Part shown: positions 1 to 5,714 of the stretch, one piece after another
Numbering within the stretch: the first letter of the stretch is position 1
How the letters are laid out: every line of letters starts with the position of its first letter
NCBI GenBank assembly: GCA_018222695.1
Contig: JAAEZV010000101.1
Span: forward strand, 530 to 6,243
Length of the DNA stretch: 5,714 nt
Source: Gammaproteobacteria bacterium
GTDB lineage: Bacteria; Pseudomonadota; Gammaproteobacteria; Pseudomonadales; Halieaceae
Reading direction: 5' to 3'
The notes under the pieces: generated by a model
What the model was told of the DNA's origin: nothing
Databases searched by the model: none
What the model saw: the letters and a program-made list of their open reading frames with translations, nothing else
Program-made: the position numbers and the translations under genes

Positions 1-624
1 GCGCTGGTCGGAGGTGAAACAGCTGAAATGCCCGGCATGTACGAGGGCGAGGACTACGATTTGGCGGGTTTCTGCGTCGGCGTCGTGGAGCGCGCCCATA
101 TCATTGACGGAAGTACGGTTCAGGCCGGTGACACGCTGATCGCCCTGCCTTCCAGCGGCCCGCATTCCAACGGCTACTCGCTCATTCGCAAGGTGCTTGA
201 GCATACAGGCGCGGATCCACAGCAAGACTGTGGCGAGGTCAGTCTGGGCGAAGCACTGCTGGCCCCCACCACGATCTACAACCGACCGCTGCTCTCGTTG
301 CAGAAATCCGTTCGCATCAAAGCCATGGCGCACATCACTGGCGGCGGCATTCTGGAAAACCTGCCCAGAGTGTTACCCGAAGGGGTGGGCGCGCGCGTGC
401 ATCGCGACAGCTGGTGCCTCCCACCCGTTTTTAATTGGCTGCAGGCTGGCGGCAACATCGACGAGCTGGAGATGATGCGCACGTTCAACTGTGGTGTCGG
501 CATGATTATAGTGGTCGCGGCCGAGCATGCCACTGATGCCCTAAGCCAACTTAACGCCCTGGGCCTGTCGGGCTGGAGACTGGGTGAGATCTCTGACGCC
601 GCGGTCGGAGTAGAGCTCTGCTAG
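1..624 (+). CDS. purM: Phosphoribosylformylglycinamidine cyclo-ligase (AIR synthetase), 5' end cut off by the window
   Basis: PurM uses ATP to close the ring of formylglycinamidine ribonucleotide (FGAM), giving aminoimidazole ribonucleotide in cytosolic de novo purine synthesis. The frame is open from base 1, and the methionine codon at 28 is internal, because the codons before it encode the conserved run [14 protein letters not shown]. Other family signatures follow: [10 protein letters not shown] (bases about 151-180), [17 protein letters not shown] (about 328-378) and the C-terminal [12 protein letters not shown]. About 207 residues are visible, against roughly 345 in E. coli PurM, so about the first 140 residues (the N-terminal ATP-binding half) lie outside the window. 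The TAG stop is intact, and no frameshift or missing motif is seen in the visible part. purN follows after 10 bases in the same direction, the usual purMN pairing, so the two are very likely cotranscribed. Identification is from remembered family sequence and is secure. Confidence 0.97.
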   Translation, partial: ALVGGETAEMPGMYEGEDYDLAGFCVGVVERAHIIDGSTVQAGDTLIALPSSGPHSNGYSLIRKVLEHTGADPQQDCGEVSLGEALLAPTTIYNRPLLSLQKSVRIKAMAHITGGGILENLPRVLPEGVGARVHRDSWCLPPVFNWLQAGGNIDELEMMRTFNCGVGMIIVVAAEHATDALSQLNALGLSGWRLGEISDAAVGVELC

Positions 625-634
625 GGCTTCCGGC

Positions 635-1285
635 GTGACAAAGCGCGTCGCTGTATTGCTGTCAGGCCGTGGCTCAAATTTCCAGTCGTTGCTGACCGCG
701 AGCCTCGAGGGATCGTTGGGCGGAGAGATCTCGCTGGTGGTCAGCAATCGCCCCGGCGCCGGCGGGCTCACCATTGCTCAACACGCCGGTATTGAGACCG
801 CCCTGATAGACCATCAGCGCTACACAACGCGAGAGGCTTTTGATCAGGATCTAGGAGGCGTTGTAGACAGCGCGCAACCTGATCTAATCGTGCTCGCTGG
901 CTTCATGCGCATCCTGACCCCCAAATTCGTGGCACGCTTTGCCGGACGGCTGATGAATATCCACCCCTCACTACTGCCGCTGTACCCGGGCCTGCATACC
1001 CACCAGCGCGCGCTGGACAACGGGGACAGTCATGCGGGCGCGACGGTGCATTACGTCACCGGGGAACTTGATGGTGGCCCGCCGGTCTTACAGGCTAGGG
1101 TTCCAGTCAATTCAGGGGACAATGCCGATACGCTGGCAGGCCGCGTATTAGAGATAGAACATCGGATTTACCCCGTGGCTGTAAACTGGCACCTGACCGA
1201 TCGGCTGACATGGCAAGATGGCAACTTGCTGAAGGATGGCTTGCCGGTGCCGCCATCGGGAGAATTATGGGAGGACGCGTCATGA
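635..1285 (+). CDS. purN: Phosphoribosylglycinamide formyltransferase 1 (GART), 10-formyl-THF dependent
   Basis: PurN moves a formyl group from 10-formyltetrahydrofolate to glycinamide ribonucleotide (GAR), an early cytosolic step of purine synthesis. The product is 216 residues; E. coli PurN is about 212. The N-terminal phosphate-binding loop reads LLSGRGSNFQSLL (residues 8-20). The catalytic triad known from E. coli is conserved: N108 and H110 in MNIHPSLLPLYPGLHTH, and D146 in GELDGGP. The start is GTG at 635, preceded by a modest AGGG (623-626) that overlaps the purM stop, with an 8-base spacer. The N-terminus it gives, MTKRVAVLLSGRGSN, fits the family, so no other start is needed. The gene lies 10 bases after purM, and its TGA overlaps the ATG of the next gene, so translational coupling is likely in both directions. 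No unusual residue was seen. Confidence 0.97.
   Translation: MTKRVAVLLSGRGSNFQSLLTASLEGSLGGEISLVVSNRPGAGGLTIAQHAGIETALIDHQRYTTREAFDQDLGGVVDSAQPDLIVLAGFMRILTPKFVARFAGRLMNIHPSLLPLYPGLHTHQRALDNGDSHAGATVHYVTGELDGGPPVLQARVPVNSGDNADTLAGRVLEIEHRIYPVAVNWHLTDRLTWQDGNLLKDGLPVPPSGELWEDAS
1269..1274 (+). promoter_or_regulatory. Shine-Dalgarno site that fixes the DUF3108 start
   Basis: GGGAGG sits 7 bases before the ATG at 1282, inside the last codons of purN. It favours ATG 1282 over the in-frame ATGs at 1210 and 1267. Starting at 1282 also places a clean signal peptide at the N-terminus and gives a 4-base ATGA overlap with the purN stop. Confidence 0.75.
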
Positions 1286-2007
1286 AGCTTTGGCCAGTCA
1301 CGGGCCTGTTGATCGGGGCACTTTTAGTCGCTGAGTCCGCATTCGCTGACAGCGCGCTGTCGCTGTATACGGCAGAGTACAAGACCACAATGTCTGGGCT
1401 GGGCGTGACGCTGACGCGCACCCTTACTGAAGAAGACGGTCGCTACCACCTCACTCAAGGCGGCAAAAAGGCCTTTATGATCAAACTGAGGGAAGACTCC
1501 CACTTCTCGGTGAAGGGCGACCAGATCGTCGGTGAGCGCTTCGTGTATCAGCTGAGCGGCGTGAGTAATCGCCGGCGCGAGGTGCTGTTTGATGAAGAGG
1601 CGGGGACGATCCGCAGCCTGCGCAAAAAAGAGTGGACTGAGCACCCCTGGTCATCCGAAGTGCTCGATCGACTTAGCCAACAGGAACAGATGCGACTTAA
1701 GCTGCTGCTCGCAGAGACACCGCCTGCTCGCATTTCTCTCTCCATCGTCGATGGGCCAAGAATCAAGTTAAAGCATTTCGATCTGATCGAAACCGAGGTG
1801 CTTGAGACACCAGTGGGCGCAATGGAAACAGTGCATTACCGGCTGATTCACGACGAACCCGACGAGCGCAGCTCGGATACCTGGCTCGCGGTCGACCACG
1901 ACTTCCTGATGGTCCGCACGGAACATGTCGAAAAAGGCTCAGAGACGGTAGTGCAACTGGAGAGCGCCACCGTTGGCGGACGGGCGGTTACGGGGCGGGC
2001 GCCCTGA
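1282..2007 (+). CDS. Secreted DUF3108 family protein, function unknown
   Basis: The 241-residue product starts with a typical Sec signal peptide: MK, then a hydrophobic stretch (residues about 3-17), then AFA|D with likely signal peptidase I cleavage after residue 22. It should therefore be periplasmic, or held at the envelope. The remainder matches what I know of DUF3108: an early aromatic Y-x-A-x-Y segment (LYTAEYKTTMSGLG), a middle QQEQMRLKLLLAE segment, and a C-terminal LETPVGAMETVHYRL followed by SSDTWLAVDHDFLMVRTEH. This last part is the family's most recognisable block. No lipobox cysteine and no further membrane helix are seen. The mature part looks rich in beta strands (inference). 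The frame could be extended to 1210, but the Shine-Dalgarno site and signal peptide support 1282. It is coupled to purN by an ATGA overlap. The purMN neighbourhood does not reveal its role, since a purine enzyme has no evident need for an exported partner. Confidence 0.85.
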   Translation: MKLWPVTGLLIGALLVAESAFADSALSLYTAEYKTTMSGLGVTLTRTLTEEDGRYHLTQGGKKAFMIKLREDSHFSVKGDQIVGERFVYQLSGVSNRRREVLFDEEAGTIRSLRKKEWTEHPWSSEVLDRLSQQEQMRLKLLLAETPPARISLSIVDGPRIKLKHFDLIETEVLETPVGAMETVHYRLIHDEPDERSSDTWLAVDHDFLMVRTEHVEKGSETVVQLESATVGGRAVTGRAP

Positions 2008-2016
2008 CCTCACGGA

Positions 2017-2058
2017 TCTCAGGTTAGGCGTCGCGCCACGCTAAGAGGAGCCCTGAGA
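2017..2058. terminator. Imperfect hairpin between convergent genes, possible bidirectional terminator
   Basis: Outer arms TCTCAGG (2017-2023) and CCTGAGA (2052-2058) are exact inverted repeats. Inside them, TTA(G)GCGT (2024-2031, one bulged G) can pair with ACGCTAA (2038-2044) around a 6-base loop. An unpaired GAGGAGC lies on the 3' side. The position, just past the DUF3108 stop and just past the dcd stop on the other strand, is where a shared terminator would sit. Neither strand has a T-run after the stem, so it is not a canonical intrinsic terminator. It may instead protect 3' ends or assist Rho. The overlap-free spacer is only 57 bases. Confidence 0.3.
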
Positions 2059-2064
2059 ATATGC

Positions 2065-2631
2065 CTAGGCTCTGGGTAGCGTGACACCACGCTGACCCTG
2101 ATACTTCCCGCCCCGGTCTGCATAGCTGGTCTCACAGACCTCATCGGACTCAAAGAACAGCATTTGCGCCACACCCTCGTTGGCATAGATCTTCGCGGGT
2201 AGGGTTGTGGTATTGGAAAACTCCAGTGTGACGTGGCCCTCCCATTCGGGTTCAAGTGGTGTCACGTTGACGATGATGCCGCAGCGCGCATAGGTCGATT
2301 TGCCCAAGCAAATGGTGAGCACATTGCGCGGGATACGAAAGTACTCCACCGTGCAAGCCAATGCGAAGGAGTTGGGCGGAATCACGCAAACATCTCCCTC
2401 AACGTGGACAAAACTGTCCTCGTCAAAATGCTTTGGGTCGACCGTCGCTGAGTGAATATTGGTGAAAACCTTGAACTCTCGCGAACAGCGCACATCGTAG
2501 CCGTAGCTCGATGTGCCATAAGAAATCAGCCGCCGGTCACCATCCATCCGGATCTGGTCGGGGGCGAAAGGCTCGATCATGCCCTCCTGCTCTGCCATGC
2601 GGCGAATCCATCGGTCTGATTTGATACTCAA
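2065..2631 (-). CDS. dcd: dCTP deaminase
   Basis: Dcd deaminates dCTP to dUTP in the cytosol, supplying dUMP for thymidylate synthesis. The start chosen is TTG (bases 2631-2629), because AGGAG lies 7 bases upstream and the resulting N-terminus, [20 protein letters not shown], and its length of 188 residues match the Pseudomonas enzyme as I remember it. A GTG at 2679 would add 16 residues ([15 protein letters not shown] and so on) that look unlike the family, and would overlap the end of mrp. Conserved features are [12 protein letters not shown] (residues 38-49), the nucleotide-binding GKSTYARCG (110-118; K111, S112, R116), catalytic E137 in VTLEFSNTT, and the C-terminal [14 protein letters not shown] (173-186) that closes over the nucleotide. 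I cannot tell from motifs alone whether it also has dUTPase activity; monofunctional deaminase is assumed. It lies 40 bases after mrp on the same strand, probably in one transcript. Confidence 0.96.
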   Translation of the reverse strand: MSIKSDRWIRRMAEQEGMIEPFAPDQIRMDGDRRLISYGTSSYGYDVRCSREFKVFTNIHSATVDPKHFDEDSFVHVEGDVCVIPPNSFALACTVEYFRIPRNVLTICLGKSTYARCGIIVNVTPLEPEWEGHVTLEFSNTTTLPAKIYANEGVAQMLFFESDEVCETSYADRGGKYQGQRGVTLPRA

Positions 2632-2638
2632 GGGTGTT

Positions 2639-2643
2639 CTCCT
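2639..2643 (-). promoter_or_regulatory. Shine-Dalgarno site supporting the TTG start of dcd
   Basis: Read on the minus strand, AGGAG is followed by 7 bases (AACACCC) and then the TTG at 2631. This is near-ideal spacing and is the main sequence reason to prefer TTG over the upstream GTG at 2679. Confidence 0.8.
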
Positions 2644-2671
2644 GCTACTGAGGGGCGGCGATTGAACTGAA

Positions 2672-3478
2672 TCAATCACCCATGCTGATAACGGGTGCCG
2701 CAGCGGGCTGCTGTTGACCCAGAACGGCCATCAGTTGCGTTGCGGCGTTTCGGTAGATTTCTGCGATCGGGCCGTCTGGCTCCGCCAAGACGACCGGCTG
2801 GCCAGCATCCGAATGCTCGCGTATGGCTTTATCGAGGGGGATTTGACCCAGCAACGGCAATTCGTAGCGCGCGGCCAGTTGCTCACCACCCGCCTCGCCG
2901 AAGAGCGGCTCCACGTGCCCGCACTCGGTACAGACATGGGCTGCCATATTCTCAATCAAGCCCAGCACCGGGACTTCCACTTTTTGAAACATCTCAATGC
3001 CCTTGCGCGCATCGAGGAGCGCGATGTCCTGTGGCGTGGTGACGATCACGGCACCAGCGAGCGTCGCGCGCTGTGCCAGGGTCAGCTGGATATCACCCGT
3101 GCCCGGAGGCATATCAACCAGCAATACGTCGAGATCGCCCCACAGCGTTTTTTCCAAGAGTTGCGCCATCGCCGAACTGGCCATGGGACCGCGCCAGACC
3201 ATGGGGGTCTTGGCGGAGCTCAGGTAACCCATCGACATGGTTTTCAATCCATGCGCTTCCACCGGCAGGAGGAACTCGCCGTCTTGCTGGTCGGGGGTCA
3301 CGCTGTCAGATACGCCCAGCATATGTTGTTGGCTGGGTCCGTAGATATCGGCATCCAGCAAGCCAACAGACAGCCCCTGCTGCCTGAGGGCGGCGGCCAG
3401 ATTGGCGGTGACCGTCGACTTACCGACGCCGCCTTTTCCCGAGGCCACAGCGACCACGTGGTGGGGTGATGACACCAC
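2672..3478 (-). CDS. mrp: Mrp/ApbC-type iron-sulfur cluster carrier P-loop ATPase, short form without the N-terminal domain
   Basis: Proteins of this family (Mrp, ApbC, Nbp35/Ind1 relatives) bind an iron-sulfur cluster between two subunits and pass it to cytosolic apoproteins. The 268-residue product has the deviant Walker A GKGGVGKS (residues 14-21), the switch-like [11 protein letters not shown] (40-50), [13 protein letters not shown] (121-133), and the cluster-binding CxxC at C183/C186 in HVCTECGH. The tail (about 255-263) is rich in Q, A and P. E. coli Mrp is about 369 residues and begins with a MIP18/DUF59-like domain of roughly 90-100 residues. That domain is absent here: the ATPase motif starts almost at once, and an in-frame TGA lies at 3493-3491. 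The start is GTG at 3478 with AAGGA 5 bases upstream; the next codon is also GTG. It is divergent from metG and precedes dcd. The symbol apbC is equally valid. Confidence 0.93.
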   Translation of the reverse strand: MVSSPHHVVAVASGKGGVGKSTVTANLAAALRQQGLSVGLLDADIYGPSQQHMLGVSDSVTPDQQDGEFLLPVEAHGLKTMSMGYLSSAKTPMVWRGPMASSAMAQLLEKTLWGDLDVLLVDMPPGTGDIQLTLAQRATLAGAVIVTTPQDIALLDARKGIEMFQKVEVPVLGLIENMAAHVCTECGHVEPLFGEAGGEQLAARYELPLLGQIPLDKAIREHSDAGQPVVLAEPDGPIAEIYRNAATQLMAVLGQQQPAAAPVISMGD

Positions 3479-3483
3479 TTTTA

Positions 3484-3488
3484 TCCTT
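3484..3488 (-). promoter_or_regulatory. Shine-Dalgarno site for the GTG start of mrp
   Basis: On the minus strand AAGGA is followed by 5 bases (TAAAA) and then GTG at 3478. With the in-frame stop just upstream (3493-3491), it confirms that the protein begins next to its P-loop. Confidence 0.7.
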
Positions 3489-3506
3489 GTTCAAAGCTAT
3501 CGGGTA

Positions 3507-3512
3507 AGTATA
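3507..3512 (-). promoter_or_regulatory. Possible sigma-70 -10 element for mrp-dcd
   Basis: On the minus strand the hexamer TATACT matches five of six consensus bases of TATAAT. It would place the transcript start near base 3500, leaving a leader of about 20 bases that contains the AAGGA site. No good -35 is found 16-18 bases upstream, so this rests on the -10 and its position only. Confidence 0.35.
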
Positions 3513-3567
3513 CCGCGCCGGCACCACCTTCCGATCACCGTCCACAGCGAAAAGGCCGAAAATCCGG

Positions 3568-3573
3568 TAGACT
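3568..3573 (+). promoter_or_regulatory. Possible sigma-70 -10 element for metG with GC-rich discriminator
   Basis: TAGACT (four of six matches to TATAAT) is followed directly by GCGCGCC, a GC-rich discriminator of the kind often found at stringently controlled promoters of translation genes. The transcript would start near 3580, about 25 bases before the metG ATG. No convincing -35 hexamer is seen. Assignment is by position and pattern. Confidence 0.3.
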
Positions 3574-3604
3574 GCGCGCCGTTTCACGCCGGATCCCGCG
3601 CCTC

Positions 3605-5254
3605 ATGAGTACCACCCCGAGAAACATACTGGTGACGTCGGCATTGCCCTATGCCAATGCGCCCCTGCATCTCGGACATATGCTCGAGCAGGCGCAAACC
3701 GATATCTGGGTGCGCTTTCAGCGATCTCGCGGGCATCACTGCCGTTACGTGTGCGCTGACGATGCCCACGGCACGGCCATCATGCTCTCGGCTGAAGCCG
3801 CGAATCGCACGCCGGAAGAACACATCGCCGCGATCCAGGCCCAGCACGAGCGAGATTCTGCAGGGTTCCTGATCCAGTTCGACCAATACCATTCAACCCA
3901 TTCGCCCGAAAATCAGCGCTGGTCCGAGACCATTTTCGCGCGACTGGAGGCAGGCGGACACATCGCCGTGCGCGACATCACTCAGGCGTTCGACCCTGAG
4001 AAAGGCCTGTTTCTTGCAGATCGATTCATCAAAGGCACGTGCCCAAAGTGCAAAGCCCCGGACCAATACGGTGACAACTGCGAGGCCTGCGGTGCCACCT
4101 ACTCCCCGGCCGACCTGATCAACCCGGTCTCGGCGCTCTCGGGTGCAGAGCCTGTTGATAAAGACTCTAGCCACCTGTTTTTCCAACTCGGCCATTTCGA
4201 AGCGCTCTTGACTGAATGGATCAACAGCGGCCAACTGCAACCCCCGATTGCCAACAAGCTGAAAGAATGGCTCGAAGCCGGACTGCAAGACTGGGACATC
4301 AGCCGGGATGCCCCCTACTTTGGTTTCGAGATCCCCGGGTACCCCGAGAAGTACTTTTATGTCTGGCTGGATGCGCCGATCGGGTACATGGCCAGCCACG
4401 AGGTCCTGTGCCGCGAGCAGGGCGATGACTTCGACGCCTACTGGCTGCCCGGGGGTGACACTGAGCTGTATCACTTCATCGGCAAAGACATTGTGAACTT
4501 TCACGGTCTGTTCTGGCCGGCGATGCTAGACGCCGCCGGGCTGAGGCAGCCGACGGCCGTCTATGCCCACGGTTTTCTCACGGTGAACGGGGTCAAAATG
4601 TCCAAGAGTCGGGGCACTTTTATTCTGGCAGACACCTACCTTGAGCACCTCGACCCCGAGTATTTGCGCTACTACTTTGCGGCCAAGCTCTCCGGCGGCG
4701 TCGACGACATTGACCTCAACCTTGATGACTTTGTGCAACGCGTCAATTCGGACCTCATCGGTAAAGTCGTCAATATCGCCAGTCGCTGCGCAGGTTTCCT
4801 GCGCAAGAAGTTTGACAATCAGATGAGTGACACCTGCGCAGAGCCGGAACTGGTCCAGTCTTTTATTGACGCTGGCGACGAGATTGCCGCGCTCTATGAG
4901 GCGCGGGAGTTCAATCGCGCGATGCGCGAGATCATCGCCCTCGCCGACCGGGCCAACCAGTACATTGACGACAAGAAGCCCTGGGTGATGGCCAAGGATG
5001 AGAGCCTCGAGGCCGAGGTTCAGGAAGTTTGCTCCGTGGGCGTCAATTTGTTCCGCGCGCTGGCCACATATCTGAAGCCCGTGCTACCAGCGATGGCCGA
5101 AAAATCAGAGACTTTTCTGCAGTGCTCCCTAGACTGGACGGCCCTCGATGCGCCGCTCGTCGAACATGAACTGGCCCCATTTGAGCCGCTGCTCCAGCGG
5201 GTCGATGCAGACGTGGTGACAGCGATGGTCGAGGCCAGCAAAAGCGGCGCCTGA
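3605..5254 (+). CDS. metG: Methionyl-tRNA synthetase, form lacking the C-terminal tRNA-binding domain
   Basis: MetRS activates methionine with ATP and loads it onto initiator and elongator tRNA-Met in the cytosol. The 549-residue protein has the class I signatures HLGH (residues 22-25) and KMSKS (331-335). A zinc knuckle C146-x2-C149-x9-C159-x2-C162 lies in the connective insert, as in the E. coli-type enzyme. Residues equivalent to the CAU-anticodon readers of E. coli MetG (N391, R395, W461) are present as N390, R394 and W460, so the catalytic core and anticodon-binding helical domain are complete. The protein ends at VEASKSGA, where the longer E. coli enzyme (about 677 residues) goes on into a linker and an OB-fold tRNA-binding/dimerisation domain. 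That domain is missing, and no remnant of it follows the TGA. The ATG at 3605 gives the expected N-terminus, though its Shine-Dalgarno site is poor (GGAT at 3591-3594). It is divergent from mrp and lies upstream of rnfA. Confidence 0.97.
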   Translation: MSTTPRNILVTSALPYANAPLHLGHMLEQAQTDIWVRFQRSRGHHCRYVCADDAHGTAIMLSAEAANRTPEEHIAAIQAQHERDSAGFLIQFDQYHSTHSPENQRWSETIFARLEAGGHIAVRDITQAFDPEKGLFLADRFIKGTCPKCKAPDQYGDNCEACGATYSPADLINPVSALSGAEPVDKDSSHLFFQLGHFEALLTEWINSGQLQPPIANKLKEWLEAGLQDWDISRDAPYFGFEIPGYPEKYFYVWLDAPIGYMASHEVLCREQGDDFDAYWLPGGDTELYHFIGKDIVNFHGLFWPAMLDAAGLRQPTAVYAHGFLTVNGVKMSKSRGTFILADTYLEHLDPEYLRYYFAAKLSGGVDDIDLNLDDFVQRVNSDLIGKVVNIASRCAGFLRKKFDNQMSDTCAEPELVQSFIDAGDEIAALYEAREFNRAMREIIALADRANQYIDDKKPWVMAKDESLEAEVQEVCSVGVNLFRALATYLKPVLPAMAEKSETFLQCSLDWTALDAPLVEHELAPFEPLLQRVDADVVTAMVEASKSGA

Positions 5255-5340
5255 GTCCGCAGATACTTCCTGCCAGACACCTGATATATTGCCTACTATT
5301 GCGGTTTTGAGTCGATTTACGTTCGCCGCAGGGGGATGAC
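5255..5340 (+). promoter_or_regulatory. metG-rnfA spacer with Shine-Dalgarno site and a weak promoter candidate
   Basis: This 86-base spacer is locally AT-richer than the flanking genes. AGGGGG (5330-5335) lies 5 bases before the rnfA ATG and is a good ribosome binding site. TACTAT (5294-5299), with CTGCCA (5270-5275) 18 bases upstream, is a weak sigma-70 match at four of six bases in each hexamer. No stem-loop terminator for metG was seen, so rnfA may be read through from metG, have its own promoter, or both. The ribosome site is well supported and the promoter is not. Confidence 0.35.
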
Positions 5341-5714
5341 ATGCTGGGTGATATCGCGCTGCTCTTAGTGGGCGCGGTCTTGGTCAACAACTTCGTGTTG
5401 GTGCAGTTTTTGGGGCTGTGCCCGTTCATGGGTGTGTCCAACAAACTCGAGACCGCCATGGGCATGTCGGTTGCGACAACCTTTGTCCTGACGCTCGCGT
5501 CAGTCTGCAGCTACCTGACCTATAACTACCTGCTGGTCCCCCTCGATCTCGCCTATTTGCGGACCATCAGCTTTATTCTGGTGATCGCCGTAGTGGTGCA
5601 ATTCACCGAGATGGTGGTGCGTAAAACCAGCCCCTTGCTGCACCGGGTACTTGGCGTATTTCTGCCGCTGATTACCACCAACTGCGCGGTATTGGGTGTG
5701 GCGCTACTGAATAT
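5341..5714 (+). CDS. rnfA: Rnf/Rsx electron transport complex subunit A, 3' end cut off by the window
   Basis: RnfA (RsxA in E. coli) is an integral inner-membrane subunit of the Rnf complex, which couples electron flow between ferredoxin and NAD to ion movement; in E. coli the complex helps keep SoxR reduced. The 124 complete codons seen follow the E. coli protein closely: [18 protein letters not shown] (residues 14-31), KLETAMGM (35-42), the [17 protein letters not shown] run (84-100) and [18 protein letters not shown] (107-124). C27 and C115 are the conserved membrane cysteines that, with their RnfE counterparts, are reported to hold an iron-sulfur centre within the membrane in Rnf/Nqr complexes. 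Four hydrophobic segments are visible (about 4-24, 43-59, 71-91, 103-123) of about six in the family. About 190 residues would be expected in full. The ATG at 5341 has a strong Shine-Dalgarno site. It is probably the first gene of an rnfABCDGE operon lying beyond the window. Confidence 0.96.
   Translation, partial: MLGDIALLLVGAVLVNNFVLVQFLGLCPFMGVSNKLETAMGMSVATTFVLTLASVCSYLTYNYLLVPLDLAYLRTISFILVIAVVVQFTEMVVRKTSPLLHRVLGVFLPLITTNCAVLGVALLN

Noticed and set aside
28..30. ATG at 28 as the start of PurM
   Set aside because: The preceding codons from base 1 encode conserved PurM sequence (ALVGGETAE), so this methionine is internal and the gene begins before the window.
1210..1281. Longer start for the DUF3108 protein at ATG 1210 or 1267
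   Set aside because: It would bury the signal peptide 15-24 residues inside the protein and overlap purN extensively. ATG 1282 has a Shine-Dalgarno site at proper distance.
2714..3469. A 251-codon open frame on the plus strand covering nearly all of mrp
   Set aside because: It is antisense to a gene with clear Mrp motifs, its translation is rich in H, R and Q with no recognisable domain, and such mirror frames are common in GC-rich coding DNA.
3893..4504. A 203-codon open frame on the minus strand within metG
   Set aside because: It lies antisense to the catalytic and zinc-binding part of MetG, and its translation resembles no known family. It is explained by codon bias of the real gene.
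5043..5465. A 140-codon minus-strand frame spanning the metG end and rnfA start
   Set aside because: It is antisense to two well-identified genes and its product is low-complexity, arginine- and serine-rich with no recognisable motif.
1..5714. Search for a novel system: CRISPR repeats, tRNA or rRNA genes, insertion sequence ends, toxin-antitoxin pairs, phage or defence genes
   Set aside because: No direct repeat arrays, transposase motifs, tRNA-like cloverleafs or small paired genes were seen by eye. Nearly every base is accounted for by six housekeeping genes and short spacers.

Overview
The window is about 5.7 kb of dense, ordinary bacterial housekeeping DNA, moderately GC-rich by eye. It most likely comes from the chromosome of a gammaproteobacterium. 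The reasons are the family types: a Pseudomonas-like 188-residue dCTP deaminase, an Rnf/Rsx-type RnfA very close to enterobacterial RsxA, and a MetRS whose key residues line up with E. coli MetG at a constant offset of one. Gene order agrees: from memory, dcd-mrp-metG lying near rnf genes, and purM-purN followed by a DUF3108 gene, are both seen in Pseudomonas relatives. Genus or species cannot be told from this sequence.

Layout. Positions 1-2007 (+) hold a purine operon fragment: the 3' part of purM, purN with a GTG start, and a secreted DUF3108 protein whose ATG overlaps the purN stop. A convergent junction at 2008-2064 contains an imperfect hairpin without a U-tract. On the minus strand, positions 3478 down to 2065 hold a two-gene unit: mrp (apbC; GTG start) followed by dcd (best start is a TTG with a strong Shine-Dalgarno site). 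A 126-bp divergent spacer at 3479-3604 carries plausible -10 elements for both directions. metG runs from 3605 to 5254 (+). After an 86-bp spacer comes the 5' part of rnfA (5341 to window end, +), presumably the first gene of an rnf operon.

Functionally the genes cover two consecutive or near-consecutive steps of purine synthesis (PurM, PurN), pyrimidine deoxynucleotide supply for dTTP (Dcd), iron-sulfur cluster carriage (Mrp), methionyl-tRNA charging (MetG) and a membrane electron-transfer complex (Rnf). No mobile element, CRISPR array, tRNA, rRNA, toxin-antitoxin pair or defence gene is visible, and I found no evidence for a new biological system. The points most worth a second look are two domain-reduced proteins: MetG without the C-terminal tRNA-binding domain, and Mrp without the N-terminal MIP18-like domain. 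The dcd start also needs correcting. No stretch over 300 bases lacks a gene.
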